Shown in pieces: positions 21,624-31,319 of a DNA stretch of 64,000 nucleotides (its first letter is position 1; the number at the start of each line of letters is the position of its first letter). The notes below the pieces were generated by a model, which ran no database searches, was not told where the DNA came from, and saw nothing but the letters and a program-made list of their open reading frames with translations. Both the position numbers and the translations under genes were made by a program. The stretch covers positions 250,902,092-250,966,091 of the forward strand of contig NC_134710.1 of NCBI RefSeq assembly GCF_043290135.1. The letters are read 5' to 3'. This DNA is from Rhipicephalus microplus (lineage: Eukaryota > Arthropoda > Arachnida > Ixodida > Ixodidae).

Positions 21624-22293
21624 TCACTCTGCTCTCTTCTTGTCTCCTAAGGTTGCGCCTACCATTTTTCTTTCCATTGCTCGCTGCGTCGTGCTCAACT
21701 TAAGCTGAACCCTCTTTGTAAGTCTACAGGTTTCTGCTCCGTAGCTAAGTACCGGCAAGATACAGCTGTTATATACCTTCCTCTTGAGGGATAGTGGCAA
21801 TCTACCTGTCATAATTTGAGAGTGCTTGCCGAATGTGCTCCACCCCATTCTTATTCTTCTAGTTACTTCAATCTCGTGGTTCGGCTCTGCGGTTATTACC
21901 TGCCCTAAGTAAACATAGTCTTTTACAACTTCAAGTGCACTATTACCTATCTCGAAGCGTTTCTCTCTTCCGAGGTTGTTGTACATTACTTTCGTTTTCT
22001 GCAGATTAATTTAAGACCCACCTTTCTGCTCTCCTTGTCTAACTCCATAATCATGAGTTGCAATTCTTCCCCTGAGTTACTCAGCAATGCAATGTCATCA
22101 GTGAAGCGTAGCTTACTAAGGCACTCTCCATTAACGCTTATCCCTAACTGTTCCCATTCTAGGCCTCTGAAAACCTGCTGTAAGCACGCGGTAAACACCA
22201 TTGGAGAGATTGTATCTCCCTGCCTTAGTCCCTTCTTGATTGGTATTCTGTACCTTTTTTGAATACCAATCAAGAAGGGTATAAGGCAGGGGG
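21624..22293 (-). pseudogene. RTE reverse transcriptase fragment
   Basis: The upstream frame (22260-21986) has GLRQGDTISPMVFTACL (motif B') and FTDDIALLS, in which the usual FADD catalytic box has Ala to Thr but both aspartates remain. The downstream frame (21986-21624) has VYLGQVI and KRKVYNSCILPVLSYGAET, the RTE thumb. A frame break separates them near 21986. No endonuclease is present. Confidence 0.8.
22235..22293. repeat. Fold-back junction at the 5' end of the RTE fragment
   Basis: CCTTCTTGATTGGTATTC at about 22233-22250 is followed within 12 bases by GAATACCAATCAAGAAGG (about 22261-22278). Homology continues outward on both sides through the CCTGCCTTA/TAAGGCAGG bases. The same RTE bases are therefore present in both orientations around a short loop. 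This is what twin priming or a template switch during reverse transcription would leave. Confidence 0.75.
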
Positions 22294-22350
22294 ATTTTGA
22301 TATAGATCCCATTATCTAAACGGTCAGGAGAGCTAAAAGTCGTCGGCGGC

Positions 22351-22449
22351 TAGAGAGATAGACAGATAGATAGAAACATAGATCGATAAATATATAGATA
22401 AATAAATAAATAGATAAATGGATAAATAGACGATAAATTGATATAATAA

Positions 22450-22482
<33 letters not shown>

Positions 22483-22483
22483 G
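22351..22483 (+). repeat. GATA/AAAT-type microsatellite (element terminus)
   Basis: Imperfect GATA and AATA units run from 22351 and end in a clean stretch of nine GATA units (22450-22483). The counterpart in copy 2 is the (TATC)n tract at 61503-61738. Confidence 0.85.
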
Positions 22484-22779
22484 CGGTAACTCGCCGAAGA
22501 TATCTAAGAAATCATTTAAAAAGAAGAGGTGCAGGGTGGGGCCTCACTGGCAACCATATGCCGCTAGTGCACTTTCTCACCAGAGCAGGATTGGCCACCC
22601 TGATGTGGTACTTGGCCACTACGTCCTCTATAAAAATACCCATTACCCTTGGCCCTCAGTCCCAAGTGGCTGCGAAGCAACTGTCCAAGGTGGCAGTAGG
22701 ATAGCGCCGGTCAGACCTGCGACGAAGCGGAGGGTGTTGAGGATCTCTGGGTCCGGACAGGCTGCCATTGGAATCTGAC

Positions 22780-24613
22780 CTTTGCTACGTTCAACGCCAG
22801 AACGATATCTAGTGAGGCTAGTCGAGCTGTGCTGTTAATTTCAGGGTGTAAAATGGGATGTAATAGGGCTCTGTGAAGTTAGGAGGACATGTGAGGCTTA
22901 CACAGCGCTGAAGAACATACCCATCCTATGCATTAAACCATGAATTAGTTGACAGAAAGGAACTATGGGTGGGGTTTTTTATACACAAGAACATCGCTTG
23001 CAACATAGAGGAATATTGTAGCGTAAGTGGGAGGGTGGCAAGTATCATAAGTAATTTTAACAAAAAGTAAAATATTAAAGGAGCCCTGAAACACTTTTTC
23101 ATGTAACCATAAAATGAATTCACTGGAAGCACTTATTTTCTCACGAATTCAACATGCCGAAAAAATTTTAAGAATCCCTCTAGTGCGGAGTTACAAAGGT
23201 TTGTCGCATGCTGCAACTGCATTCTTTCTTCTCTCGTTTCGACAAAAACACTAGAAGCTAAGCAGGGAGAAATGGCAGGGCCATAGAAAAACGTCACGCG
23301 CGCCTCGTGATCTTGAGCACCTTTTTTTTTTCTTCGAACGCGCGGCTTTATCAGTGTGATCGCGCACGCACGCGTGGACAAGTAGCGGCCTCCCGCGGTG
23401 ATCTGTGTAACGAGCGAGCGCGCCCTGTTTAAATAAGCTAATCGCTGATAGATGGGCTTGGTACGTGTGATTTTTGGACATATTCCGTGATTTGTTGAGA
23501 GAAGAGAAAGCAATTTTCAACTGACTTTGATAATTTATTGTGAATTCAAGGCCGCGTGCTAGGCTATAATATTTGAGTCGCGTGTCGTCGGGAGCTTCTA
23601 CTACCAATCGGCAGCGTTTTATGAACATGCTCAAGAAATGTGGCAGGGTCCCTTTAAGGTGGTTCAGGCCTACGCGCCTACGTCAAGCCATGTGCATCAA
23701 TTGGTTGAACGCTTCTATAAAGACGTAAAGTCAGCCATTATTAAAGACACAGTATACTATTCTGATGGACGACTTTAACGCTAAAGTTGGCAAGAAACAG
23801 GCCGGAGACCATGGATTCGGGGAATACGACATCAGCTGTAGAAATGCCTTAGGGAAGTTCTCAGTGAAATTCGGGGAATGTAATAACCTCCGGATCTTGA
23901 ACCCCCTTTTCAGAAAACGGGCTCAGCAAAAGTGGACGTCGTAAAGTCCTAATGGCTTAACTGAAAATGAAATATATTTCATTTTGTGTGCCCACCCAGG
24001 CATCGTAGAGGACGTAAAAGCAGTTGGCGAAATCCGAAGCAGAGACCATAGTATTCGCTTATATTTAAAAAACCGAAGGCATATGCTGATACGCAAGAAG
24101 CTAATCAATGAGCTACCAGTGAGAGGGAAAGCAGATGAAATCAGAGTTTTCCTTACGAATAGGTTCGAGGCTCCAAACGAAGTAACCGACGTTAGCGTTC
24201 ACACAGTGAACGATAATATTACTAGTATCATCAAAGAGTGCGCTGTGGATGTCGGAGGTACAGTGACTAGAGAGGACATTGGCAAACTATCCCAGGGGAC
24301 GAAATATTTCATTAAGAGACGGCCAACCATGAAAGCCTAAAATGCAACCGACAATATAGAGCCAGCGGAGCTTCCAAAGTTTATAAATAGGCGCAAGGTA
24401 GCCGACATCAGAAGGTATAACATGAAGAGAATTGAGCAGGCTGTAAAGGCGGCAGAAGCCTAAGGGCTGCGAAGGTAAACTTGTGCATAGGAAAAAAATT
24501 GTATGTATGATTAAAGAAAAAAAGGAAGTCAATGTCGTAACCAATATGAATATGATGGTGGCGGAGGCGTTCTACAGGGAGCTGTACATAAGAAGAAACA
24601 ACAACGATGATAT
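22780..24613 (+). pseudogene. RTE endonuclease domain (interrupted by the MITE)
   Basis: The first part (about 22790-23078) reads GVKWDVIGLCEVRRTCE and VGFFIHKNI, the start of the RTE endonuclease. After the MITE, VVQAYAPTSSH, a DDFNAKVGK segment (normally GDFN) and HPGIVEDV follow. The frame 23984-24340 covers the connection toward RT. Stops and frameshifts occur near 22920, 23065, 23770, 23940 and 24340. RTE elements lack ORF1 knuckles, consistent with none being seen. Confidence 0.75.
23079..23653. mobile_element. TTAA-flanked MITE, copy 1
   Basis: A 575-bp sequence has inverted ends: AGGAGCCCTGAAACAC at the left and the complement of AGGGACCCTGCCACA at the right. TTAA flanks both sides (23075-23078 and 23654-23657), and removal restores the RTE sequence AATATTAAGGTGG. 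A TTAA duplication is characteristic of piggyBac-type transposition, although the ends here do not start with the usual CCC. It has no coding capacity. Related copies lie at 56818-57362 and 57690-57790. Confidence 0.75.
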
Positions 24614-24892
24614 TGTAACGAGTGCAAGAGAAAAAACTTCAAAAAACTAGTTTATTATGGGTGAACTTGTGCCCTGAAATTTATGTGCGAAAAGATGGCA
24701 GAGTCCGCTAAAGCTTTCCCAAAACAAAAACTGTTTATCCGCCAACGCACCTTCTTCTTCGCAGCTCCAACCCACACTGACTCGTGCCCGTGAACAAGAG
24801 GCATGAGTCGTGCAGCCACAAGCAGGAGTGCGCACAAGACTGTGGACGCTGATTCTTCACAATGTCGGATAGTGTAAACAGTCTCTGTGACA
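24614..24892 (-). repeat. 3' LTR of gypsy B
   Basis: On the minus strand it starts TGTCACAGAG at 24892 and ends GTTACA at 24614. It matches the 5' LTR apart from about 20 substitutions and small indels. Confidence 0.9.
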
Positions 24893-24905
24893 TTAATCCC
24901 CCTTC
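24893..24905 (-). other. Polypurine tract of gypsy B
   Basis: The minus strand reads CGAAGGGGGATTAA immediately before the 3' LTR start. This purine run is where plus-strand DNA synthesis is primed in LTR elements. Confidence 0.8.
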
Positions 24906-24949
24906 GAAATACGCATCGTCCCGATGCGCGATGAAGGGAGGCAAACAGA

Positions 24950-26008
24950 AAAAGGGAGCGTTTTCATTCCCTCTCATAATAGGGCTTCTATACGAAGGAC
25001 GTGTACGACTTCTGCGCTGTTTTGCCGCTTTGAACGGATGAGTCCATCGGCGATGACTTCGTAGTTTAGGTCACTAATTCGTCGGACAACCTTATAGGGG
25101 CTAAAGTATCGACAAAGAAGCTTTTCTGATAGGCCGTGGCGTCGGATTGGTGTCTATATCCACACTCGCTCGCTTGGGTTGTACTGAATTTTTCTGCGCC
25201 GCAGGTTGTAGTGGCTTGCGTCCTTGTTTTGCTGTTGATGTATTCGGTTTCGTGCCAACTGGCGTGCTTCTTCAGCACTTTGCAGAAAGTCGTCAAGTTC
25301 AGAAGGCTCGTAATTGTCGTTGTCTACTGGCAACATAGCATCAAGTGTCATAGTGACAATGCGACCGTAGACCATCTGAAATGGTGTGACTTGCATGTTC
25401 TCCTGCATGGCCGTATTGTAGGCGAAGGTTGCGTATGGAAAGATTTCGTCCCACAATTTATGCCCAATGTCAACGTACATCGACAGCATGTCAGCGATGG
25501 TGCGGTTAAGGCGTTCTGTCAACCCGTTGGTTTGGGGATGGTATGCAGTGGTCTTCCTATGGCTGGTGTTAGTCATTGTCATTAAGGACTGCATCAAATC
25601 AGCTGTGAACGCTGCTAATCGATTGGTAATCACGACGAGTGGGGCTCCATGGCGAAGAACAATATTCTGAATAAAAAACTTCGCGACTTCCGTTGCCGTT
25701 CCTCGCTCAAGGCAGCCGGTTTCAGCGTATCGTGTCGAATAGTCAGTCGCAACTATTATCCACATTTTTCCTGACGCCGACATTGAAAACGGTCCGAGGA
25801 GGTCCATTATAACCTGTTGAAATGGAGTCGCAGGTGGCTCTATAGGCTGGAGAAGGCCGGCCGTCTTGAGGGGTGGTGTTTTGCGCCTTTGACACTCGCG
25901 ACATGTCTTGACGTAATGCTTCACGGACGCTAGCAACTTGGGCCAGTAGTATTTCTGATGAATTTTGGTGAATGTTCGACTCGCGCTCAAGTGACCCACA
26001 GACGGTTA
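24950..26008 (-). pseudogene. gypsy B integrase
   Basis: The frame 25999-25154 starts just after a TAA at 26006-26008 that cuts the zinc-binding N-terminus (HLSASRTFTKIHQKYYW ... CRECQRRK, an HHCC module whose first His lies upstream). The catalytic core keeps the first Asp in VATDYSTRYAE and the Glu in NGLTERLN. The second Asp region reads VITNRLAAF where related elements have TDRG, so the catalytic Asp is replaced by Asn. A stop at 25151-25153 precedes a C-terminal PYKVVRRISDLNYEV segment, chromo/SH3-like, reaching about 24950. Confidence 0.85.
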
Positions 26009-26410
26009 ATCATGACAGGCTTCTAAGACTTCATGCCTCATGGCTGATGGTACAACGAGTAAGAACTTCTTGTTGTATTCGAAATTCCTCTTGTAAAGTG
26101 CATTATCTCGGAGGCAGAATGAGGATAACCCTCTCTTAAATACGCTAGGAACTTGTTCGTCGTGCCCTTCGAGATACTTTAATAATGGGAGCAGTTCCAT
26201 GTCAGCCCGTTGATGTTCGGCAATTTCTGAGGTTTTTATCACACAAAGGAGTAAGAAGTCCTCTTCTTCTGAAAGAGTCGAGTCGACTGGTGAACGTAAT
26301 AAGCAGTCAGCATCATCATGCTTTCTGCCAGACCTATATACGACCGTAATGTCATATTCTTGGAGCCTGAGACTCCATCTCGCAAGCCGTCCCGATGGGA
26401 CTTTTAAGCT
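26009..26410 (-). pseudogene. gypsy B RNase H end and integrase lead-in
   Basis: The frame 26242-26006 (IAEHQRADMELLPLLKYLEG ... SSFCLRDNALYKRNF) corresponds to the region between RNase H and the integrase zinc domain in gypsy elements. It is separated from the RNase H frame by stops near 26250-26415, where a degraded segment corresponding to the DADCL region can still be followed. Confidence 0.7.
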
Positions 26411-26993
26411 TGCCAGTCAACAAAGTGAGTGGTGGTCGCTGACGGCACGGAGTGGCCTGCCGTAGAGGTATGGCCTGAACTTGCTGATCGCCCATATGAC
26501 TGCCAAGCACTCTTTTTCGGTTGCAGAGTAGTTTCTTTCCTCTTTTGAGAGGGTGCGGCTAGCATATGCTATCACTTTATCTTCTCTATTTTGCCATTGC
26601 ACCAGAACCGCACCTAGGCCAATATTGCTGGCATCTGTATGAACTTCCGTATCTGCGGTTTCGTCGAAGTGGGCCAGGATAAGTGGGGCTTGCAAACGTT
26701 TCTTTAGTTCGTTGAATGCTCTGTCTTGTTCGGTGCACCAAATAAATGGCACGTCCTCTTTTGTGAATCTTGTTAGAGGTTCGGCAATTTTAGCGAAATT
26801 TTTCACAAACCGTCTGTAATAAGCCCACAAACCCCAAAAATCGGCGTACCTCCTTCTTGTCTTTTGGCTTGGGAAACAGCCCCACGGCCACAGTCTTCTC
26901 CGGGTCTGGGCCAACAACTTGAGCGCTGATTAGATGGCCGAGGAAACGAAGCTTCTGGAATCCAAACTGGCATTTCTCCGGTTTAATCGTCAA
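26411..26993 (-). pseudogene. gypsy B RT thumb and RNase H
   Basis: The frame 26993-26790 carries KPEKCQFGF and FLGHLIS of the RT thumb. The frame 26917-26417 carries YYRRFVKNF, then the RNase H with TDASNIGLGAVLVQ (first catalytic Asp), YSATEKECLAVIW and SDHHSLC. A frameshift separates the two frames near 26820-26870. Confidence 0.85.
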
Positions 26994-27002
26994 GCTGGCT
27001 GA

Positions 27003-28073
27003 CTAGATAGCCTGAAGTACCGAACGTAGTCGCTCTACATGCTGTTCAAACGTTACTGAAAACACCACAGCGTCGTCCAGGTAGACTAAGCACGACTGCC
27101 ATTTGAGGCCTGAAACGACGCTGTCCATCATGCGCTGGAATGTTGCAGGCGCACAACAGAGGCTGAATGCGAGTGCTTTAAACTTATATAGACCATCCGG
27201 GGTTACGAAAGCAGTCTTTTCACGGTCCCTTTCGTCCACTTCAATTTGCCAATTACCGCTTTTTAAATCCAATGAAGAGAAATACCTTGCGTGCCGTAGC
27301 CGATCCAACGTATCATCAATACGTGGCAAGGGGTAGACATCCCACTTGGTCACGCTGTTCAGCTTTCTGTAATGAACGCAGAATCTCAGCGTGTTGTCCT
27401 TTTTCCTCACAAGGACTACAGGCGACGCCCACGGACTAATGGACGGCTGTATGACATCGTCCTCCAGCATCTCTTTCACGTGGCTTTTTATGATCTCTCG
27501 TTCCTTCCGTGATACTCTGTACGGATTTTGGTGTACCGGCCTTGTAGCTTCATCTGTTATTACTCGGTGTTTAACAACCTGGGTCCGCCATACTTTTGAT
27601 GAGGTGGAGAAACATCCGGTGAAGTCTCTTAGGAGGTCTTGAATGAGTTTCTTCTCGGCTGGTGATAGATTTTGGCTGATTGCAACTCTTGCCACGACAT
27701 CGGGCGCAGGTTCCGAAGTGGGTGGCCCTGACACCAGACCACATAAGTCCATCACTGTTTGAAAACCGTGCAGGAAGGCGATAGCAGTGTCCTTTGCAAC
27801 ATGCTGAATTTCGTTTCCGAAATTCGTGAGCAATACATCGGCACATCCACCACGTAATTGAATAATGCCTCGAGCTACACAAATGCCTTTTTTGAGCAGT
27901 AGTTCGATGTTTGCATCCGCTATACCTTCAGAATCAACGAATGCTTCATTTCTTACACCGCTGCATCGTGGTGGCACGGTAACATCACAATCTATAACAC
28001 GTAATGCAGTGTACTCTGGCTCATTTGTGTCGATGGCTAGTTTGGTCGAAAAATAGACACTAGAATTCTGCAA
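27003..28073 (-). pseudogene. gypsy B reverse transcriptase with preceding linker
   Basis: A 356-codon open frame. The first 160 residues are the protease-RT linker. The RT follows: MLEDDVIQPSISPWASPVVLVRKK, FCVHYRKLN, YPLPRIDDTLDRLRHARYFSSLDLKSG (motif A), APATFQRMMDS, and the catalytic CLVYLDDAVVF near 27065-27085. Both aspartates of YLDD are kept. It ends at a stop at 27003-27005 and resumes in the thumb. The RT palm itself is uninterrupted. Confidence 0.9.
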
Positions 28074-28093
28074 GTTGATTATAGCTCCGTTTG

Positions 28094-28640
28094 CTAGCTA
28101 AAATACATTCCGAGTATTAAATCTCTAGAGCATTCTGGAAGTACGACAAAGTCAGCAACGTAAGTAGCACCTTGAACTCCAATTCTTGCGGTACATCTTC
28201 CCAGAGGTGTGATGAGATGACCCCCAGCCGTGCGTATCTGGGGTCCACTCCAAGGCGTCAGGACTTTCTTTAAATCCTTTGTGGCAGCGTAACTGACAAC
28301 CGAATAATCAGCTTCTGTGTCAACTAAAATGGTAAATTCACACCCGTCTACGGTAACGCGTAAGTCTGAAGAAATTTTGTCTTTACCTAACCTAGTTGTA
28401 GTGTTCCGCTCGTCGTTGCTGCACTGCGACCTTGACGGAGGATCTTCAGTTGATCGGACATCAGCGGCCATGCCTCCATAGGTCGCTGGCTTCAGTTTTC
28501 CTGATGGGGCTTCTTGAACGACGCTGTGTGGAGGTTGAAGGTGGAGAAGGTGAACTAAATCGTCGAGGGCTTGGTGATCAATAGCAAGCAGGCGCTGGTG
28601 ATCTAGGCTGATGCTGGAAACCAGCAGTGGAAACAGATGG
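28094..28640 (-). pseudogene. gypsy B aspartic protease, active-site change
   Basis: The frame contains TILVDTEADYSVVS near 28280-28330, where related elements (including A and C here) have DTGA. The Gly of the Asp-Thr-Gly triad is replaced by Glu, which should abolish activity. Downstream LPECSRDLILGM matches the protease C-terminal strand. A TAG-type stop at 28094-28096 separates it from the RT frame. Confidence 0.8.
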
Positions 28641-29912
28641 CCGGACAAGTAATCTTCGATTTCAACGGGTATTTCGCCATTCCGGGGGCATGGCGCGTTT
28701 GGAGAAAACCCACGGAGACCAACTTGTCAATATGGGCACATTCTGTACAGGTGTCCTGCTTCGCCGCAGTAAAAACAGAGAGGCGTCCTGTCGGGTGTGC
28801 ACCACACGTCGATTTTTCGTTGCATCGATTAGCTGGATAGTTTGAGCCACGCGAAGCCGGTCGGTAGCCACTGGGAGCTGCAAACGAAGCAGTATGCACG
28901 GCGGGCTGGCGCACATCATCGGCGTAAGTCGGTACGGGGCGTTCCTGCAATTGCTGTTCAAGTCGAACAGGTTGCGCCTCGAATTCGGCTTGAAGAATGC
29001 CGTGGCGAACTTCATCTCTGATCATGGTAGTGAGAAATGAAACTGGCGTTGCGGCTTATTGGGGCAGCAGCTTCTGGAGCTCTTCCTTCACAATGGATCA
29101 CACAATTTCCCTCAATGCTTCGCAGTTGCTGCTCAGGTTTGCCGAGAGGACATTTGCAGGGACACTACTTTTATCATGATTGTAGTGACGGGAGTGCTGC
29201 TGCAATGCCCGCTCTATGGAGGTGGCTTCGGTGCGAAATTCAGCAACTGTACGAGGTTGGTTGCGTGCCGAACCGGCAAATAACTCCTGTTTGATACCTC
29301 GCATCAAGTGACGCAGCTTTTTCTCTTCGTTCATGTTCGGGTCAGCGCGTTTGAAAAGGCGAGACATGTCCTCAATATACATGTCAACGCTTTCGTTCGT
29401 GCGCTGGTTCCTGGACTGCAGAACGTTCTCCGCCTTCTCCCGACGATGGGTGCTGGCATATATAGCTACTATTTGTCATCGAAATTCTTCCGATGTCGGT
29501 ATGAACGCTTCGTGGTTTTCATACCACGTCCTCGCTGCATCCTACAATGCGAAGTACACGCGACGCGACGCAGTTTCCTTGCTTCATCCCAGCCATTGGC
29601 CTTCGCAACCCGCTCGAAGTGTTCTAACCAATTCTCCCCATCCTCGAACGTGTCGCCGTGGAAGGGCTCAGGCAAGCACGGTGGGGACAGAATAAGTTCC
29701 GATGATGTCACCTGGTAAGCCATCGTTCTGTTGTCTGAGGACGCTGCTTGTGTTGCTGGAGCACTGGGGAGGGTCGCGAATTCAGGTGGCTCTCCTCGAA
29801 GGCGGCGGCTTGAACGCTGGTGTACCGGAGTCAGTTCGCCAGGTTCCGATCGTTGAGGATCGGGGCTTCGCTCTCTTGCGCCAAAGGTGCTTTCAATCAT
29901 ACCCAGCACCAT
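28641..29912 (-). pseudogene. gypsy B gag, frameshifted
   Basis: The start at 29912 (MVLGMIES) follows the primer site. FHGDTFEDGENWLEHFER (near 29620-29680) is the conserved gag segment shared with gypsy A. The frame 29382-29098 continues with DMSRLFKRADPNMNEEKKLRHLMRGI, typical of gypsy gag. A zinc knuckle, CFYCGEAGHLYRMC, is encoded near 28736-28783 in yet another frame. Frameshifts fall near 29570, 29385, 29097 and 28785. Confidence 0.8.
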
Positions 29913-29921
29913 CCACCAGAA
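29904..29921 (-). other. Primer-binding site of gypsy B
   Basis: Next to the 5' LTR the minus strand reads TTCTGGTGGATGGTGCTGGG. Gypsy A has CTGGTAGAGGCACTGGG at the same place and gypsy C has TTTGGTGGAGAGTGCTGAG, so the three families share a primer type. I could not assign the tRNA. Confidence 0.55.
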
Positions 29922-30201
29922 TGTAACAGGTGCAAGAAAAGAAACGTAAAAAAACTTGTTTATTATGGGCGAACTTGTGCCCTGAAAATTATGTGTGAAA
30001 ATATAGAAGAGTCCGCTAAAGCGTTCTCAAAACAAAAAACTGTTTATCCGCCAACGCACCTTCTTCTTCGCAGCTCCAACCCACACTGACTCGTGCCCGT
30101 GAACAAGAGGCATGAGTCGTGCGGCCACAAGCAGGAGTGTGCACAAGACTGTGGACGCTGATTCTTCATAATGTCGGATAGTGTAAATAGTCTCTGTGGC
30201 A
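29922..30201 (-). repeat. 5' LTR of gypsy B
   Basis: 280 bp, starting TGCCACAGAG at 30201 (minus) and ending TGTTACA at 29922. The start TG and end CA are kept. The ATAT duplication is at 30202-30205. Confidence 0.9.
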
Positions 30202-30224
30202 ATATCGTACACTCTAAGACAAAA

Positions 30225-30530
30225 GGGTGTTAAAAGGGTGTTTGGTTCGCCCTTTTGGGGACAAATTAATGGCTGCCACAACCATTAATTTTTTAAGGAC
30301 TAACGGCACTGGTTCTAACAGTCCCCACAGACGAGCCCAAGGGACTAAAATTTAGTCCTCACATTTACACCTTAGTGAGTAAGCGTTAGTCCCACAATTC
30401 ACCTCAAAGGACTAACATTTAGTCCTCACATTTGCACCTTATAGGGCAACTGTTAATCCTCACATTTACACCTCACCGGGCAGCCGTTAGTCTTACAGTT
30501 GCAACCTCACCTGACGAACGGTTGACCCAC
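30225..30530. repeat. Subterminal repeats of the TIR element
   Basis: AAAAGGGTGTT words occur next to the left end. From about 30345 the block TTAGTCCTCACATTTACACC recurs at 30353, 30419 and, degraded, at 30456. GGACTAAC words stand in both orientations. Arrays like this near transposon ends often bind the transposase; no matching array was seen at the right end. Confidence 0.6.
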
Positions 30531-30831
30531 TCAAATACTCCAATCGGATAAACTTTTTTTCCCCAGTTCAAACGTTTTTTTACTTATTTTCCGCCAGGCC
30601 TAATACTTTTTTCGCCTGTTTTTCGGCGCAGTGAGCAACAAATAGCGCAGAAAAGAACACGTGAAAAGGTAGTTAGCCACCTATGTGTAACTGCTTTCGC
30701 AGTCACGGCAACAACGAAAGACAAAACTGAGACATCGAAATCTTTTATTTTTCTACATACACATGAGGTTTCTTCATTCTGCTAAGTGAATTCATGGTGA
30801 AGTATACAAGTCCAGTCTCGTCACATCTTGT
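30531..30831. other. Unassigned interior of the TIR element
   Basis: AT-rich with T-runs, and no open frame of note on either strand. Confidence 0.4.
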
Positions 30832-31156
30832 TCACTCTTTGTGGAGCTCCTCTGACGGAAGCGATAGATGACAGGCATTGCAGACGCCAGCGCACGCAGC
30901 CTTCTGCCTGTTTTGTTCCCACGGCTGTACGTACAATAAGATTGCAAAAATAGTTAGACACACGTGACAGAAGATGATGCACGCGTATGACAAGTACGGG
31001 CAAGTTGATATAAAACATGCGTGTAAAATATGACACACAAATAACTTTACCTTCACATCTCGTACGGTCCTTCTGAAGCTGCGCTGACAAAACACAGGGA
31101 TGACAGGCATCGCACACGCCAGCACGCACAGCCTTCAGCACGGTGTGTGCCAACGG
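30832..31156 (-). other. Duplicated exon-like cassette inside the TIR element
   Basis: Two copies, 232 bp apart, of a segment preceded by a splice-acceptor-like tract on the minus strand. Copy 1 (31156-31051) starts after TTATTGTGCAG and ends AG before GTAAAG, a donor-like site; it encodes 35 residues with VCDACHPC. Copy 2 (30924-30832) starts after GTACGTACAG, encodes 30 residues with VCNACHLS and ends at TGA; the donor is gone. Both are open in the same phase. No known domain was recognised. Joining copy 1 to copy 2 would not keep frame (106 nt), so they look like alternatives or a decayed duplication. Confidence 0.45.
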
Positions 31157-31319
31157 CTGCACAATAAGTATGTGAAATAGTGAGTCATATGTGACAGAGG
31201 ATGAATACGAATGCATATGAGAAATACGTGCAAGGTGAACTAAAAAAAACATACGTGAGATTTGACATGCTAATAATTTCAACGTGATGTCACACATCGT
31301 GAAATACTAATTTCGATTC

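Larger units (their letters stand above)
21327..22306 (-). mobile_element. RTE-type LINE fragment inserted in the tandem-unit element
   Basis: The minus strand encodes the second half of an RTE reverse transcriptase and ends at the low side in a (TGATGATGG)-like trinucleotide tail, as RTE elements do. The two sides rejoin homologous flanks of the host element (compare the uninterrupted copy at 61740-61830). The 5' end folds back on itself near 22235-22293. Confidence 0.75.
20250..22483 (+). mobile_element. Tandem-unit/GATA-end interspersed element, copy 1 (Helentron/HINE-like layout)
   Basis: The start is a short hairpin, TCTCACGTACAGTGGGA (20250-20266). A leader of about 150 bp follows, then a ~148-bp tandem array, a short conserved end (GGAGAGCTAAAAGTCGTCGG near 22327-22346) and a GATA-rich tract (22351-22483). 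The same parts in the same order occur inverted at 61503-62273. A minus-strand RTE fragment (about 21327-22306) sits between array and end. Palindromic start, central ~150-bp repeats and a microsatellite end resemble the HINE/DINE-1 and mini-me elements of insects, but no Rep/helicase is present. Confidence 0.7.
24614..30201 (-). mobile_element. Ty3/gypsy LTR retrotransposon B, structurally complete
   Basis: Length 5588 bp, with LTRs at 24614-24892 and 29922-30201, a polypurine tract, a primer site, and gag, protease, RT, RNase H and integrase in gypsy order. ATAT lies outside both ends (24610-24613, 30202-30205), a 4-bp target duplication inside the RTE LINE. The two LTRs differ at roughly 20 of 280 positions by eye, so the insertion is not recent. 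Coding frames are broken by several stops and frameshifts. No envelope frame follows integrase. Confidence 0.92.

Noticed and set aside
24614..30201. Endogenous retrovirus with an envelope gene
   Set aside because: No additional frame follows integrase before the 3' LTR, so this is a Ty3/gypsy retrotransposon without env.
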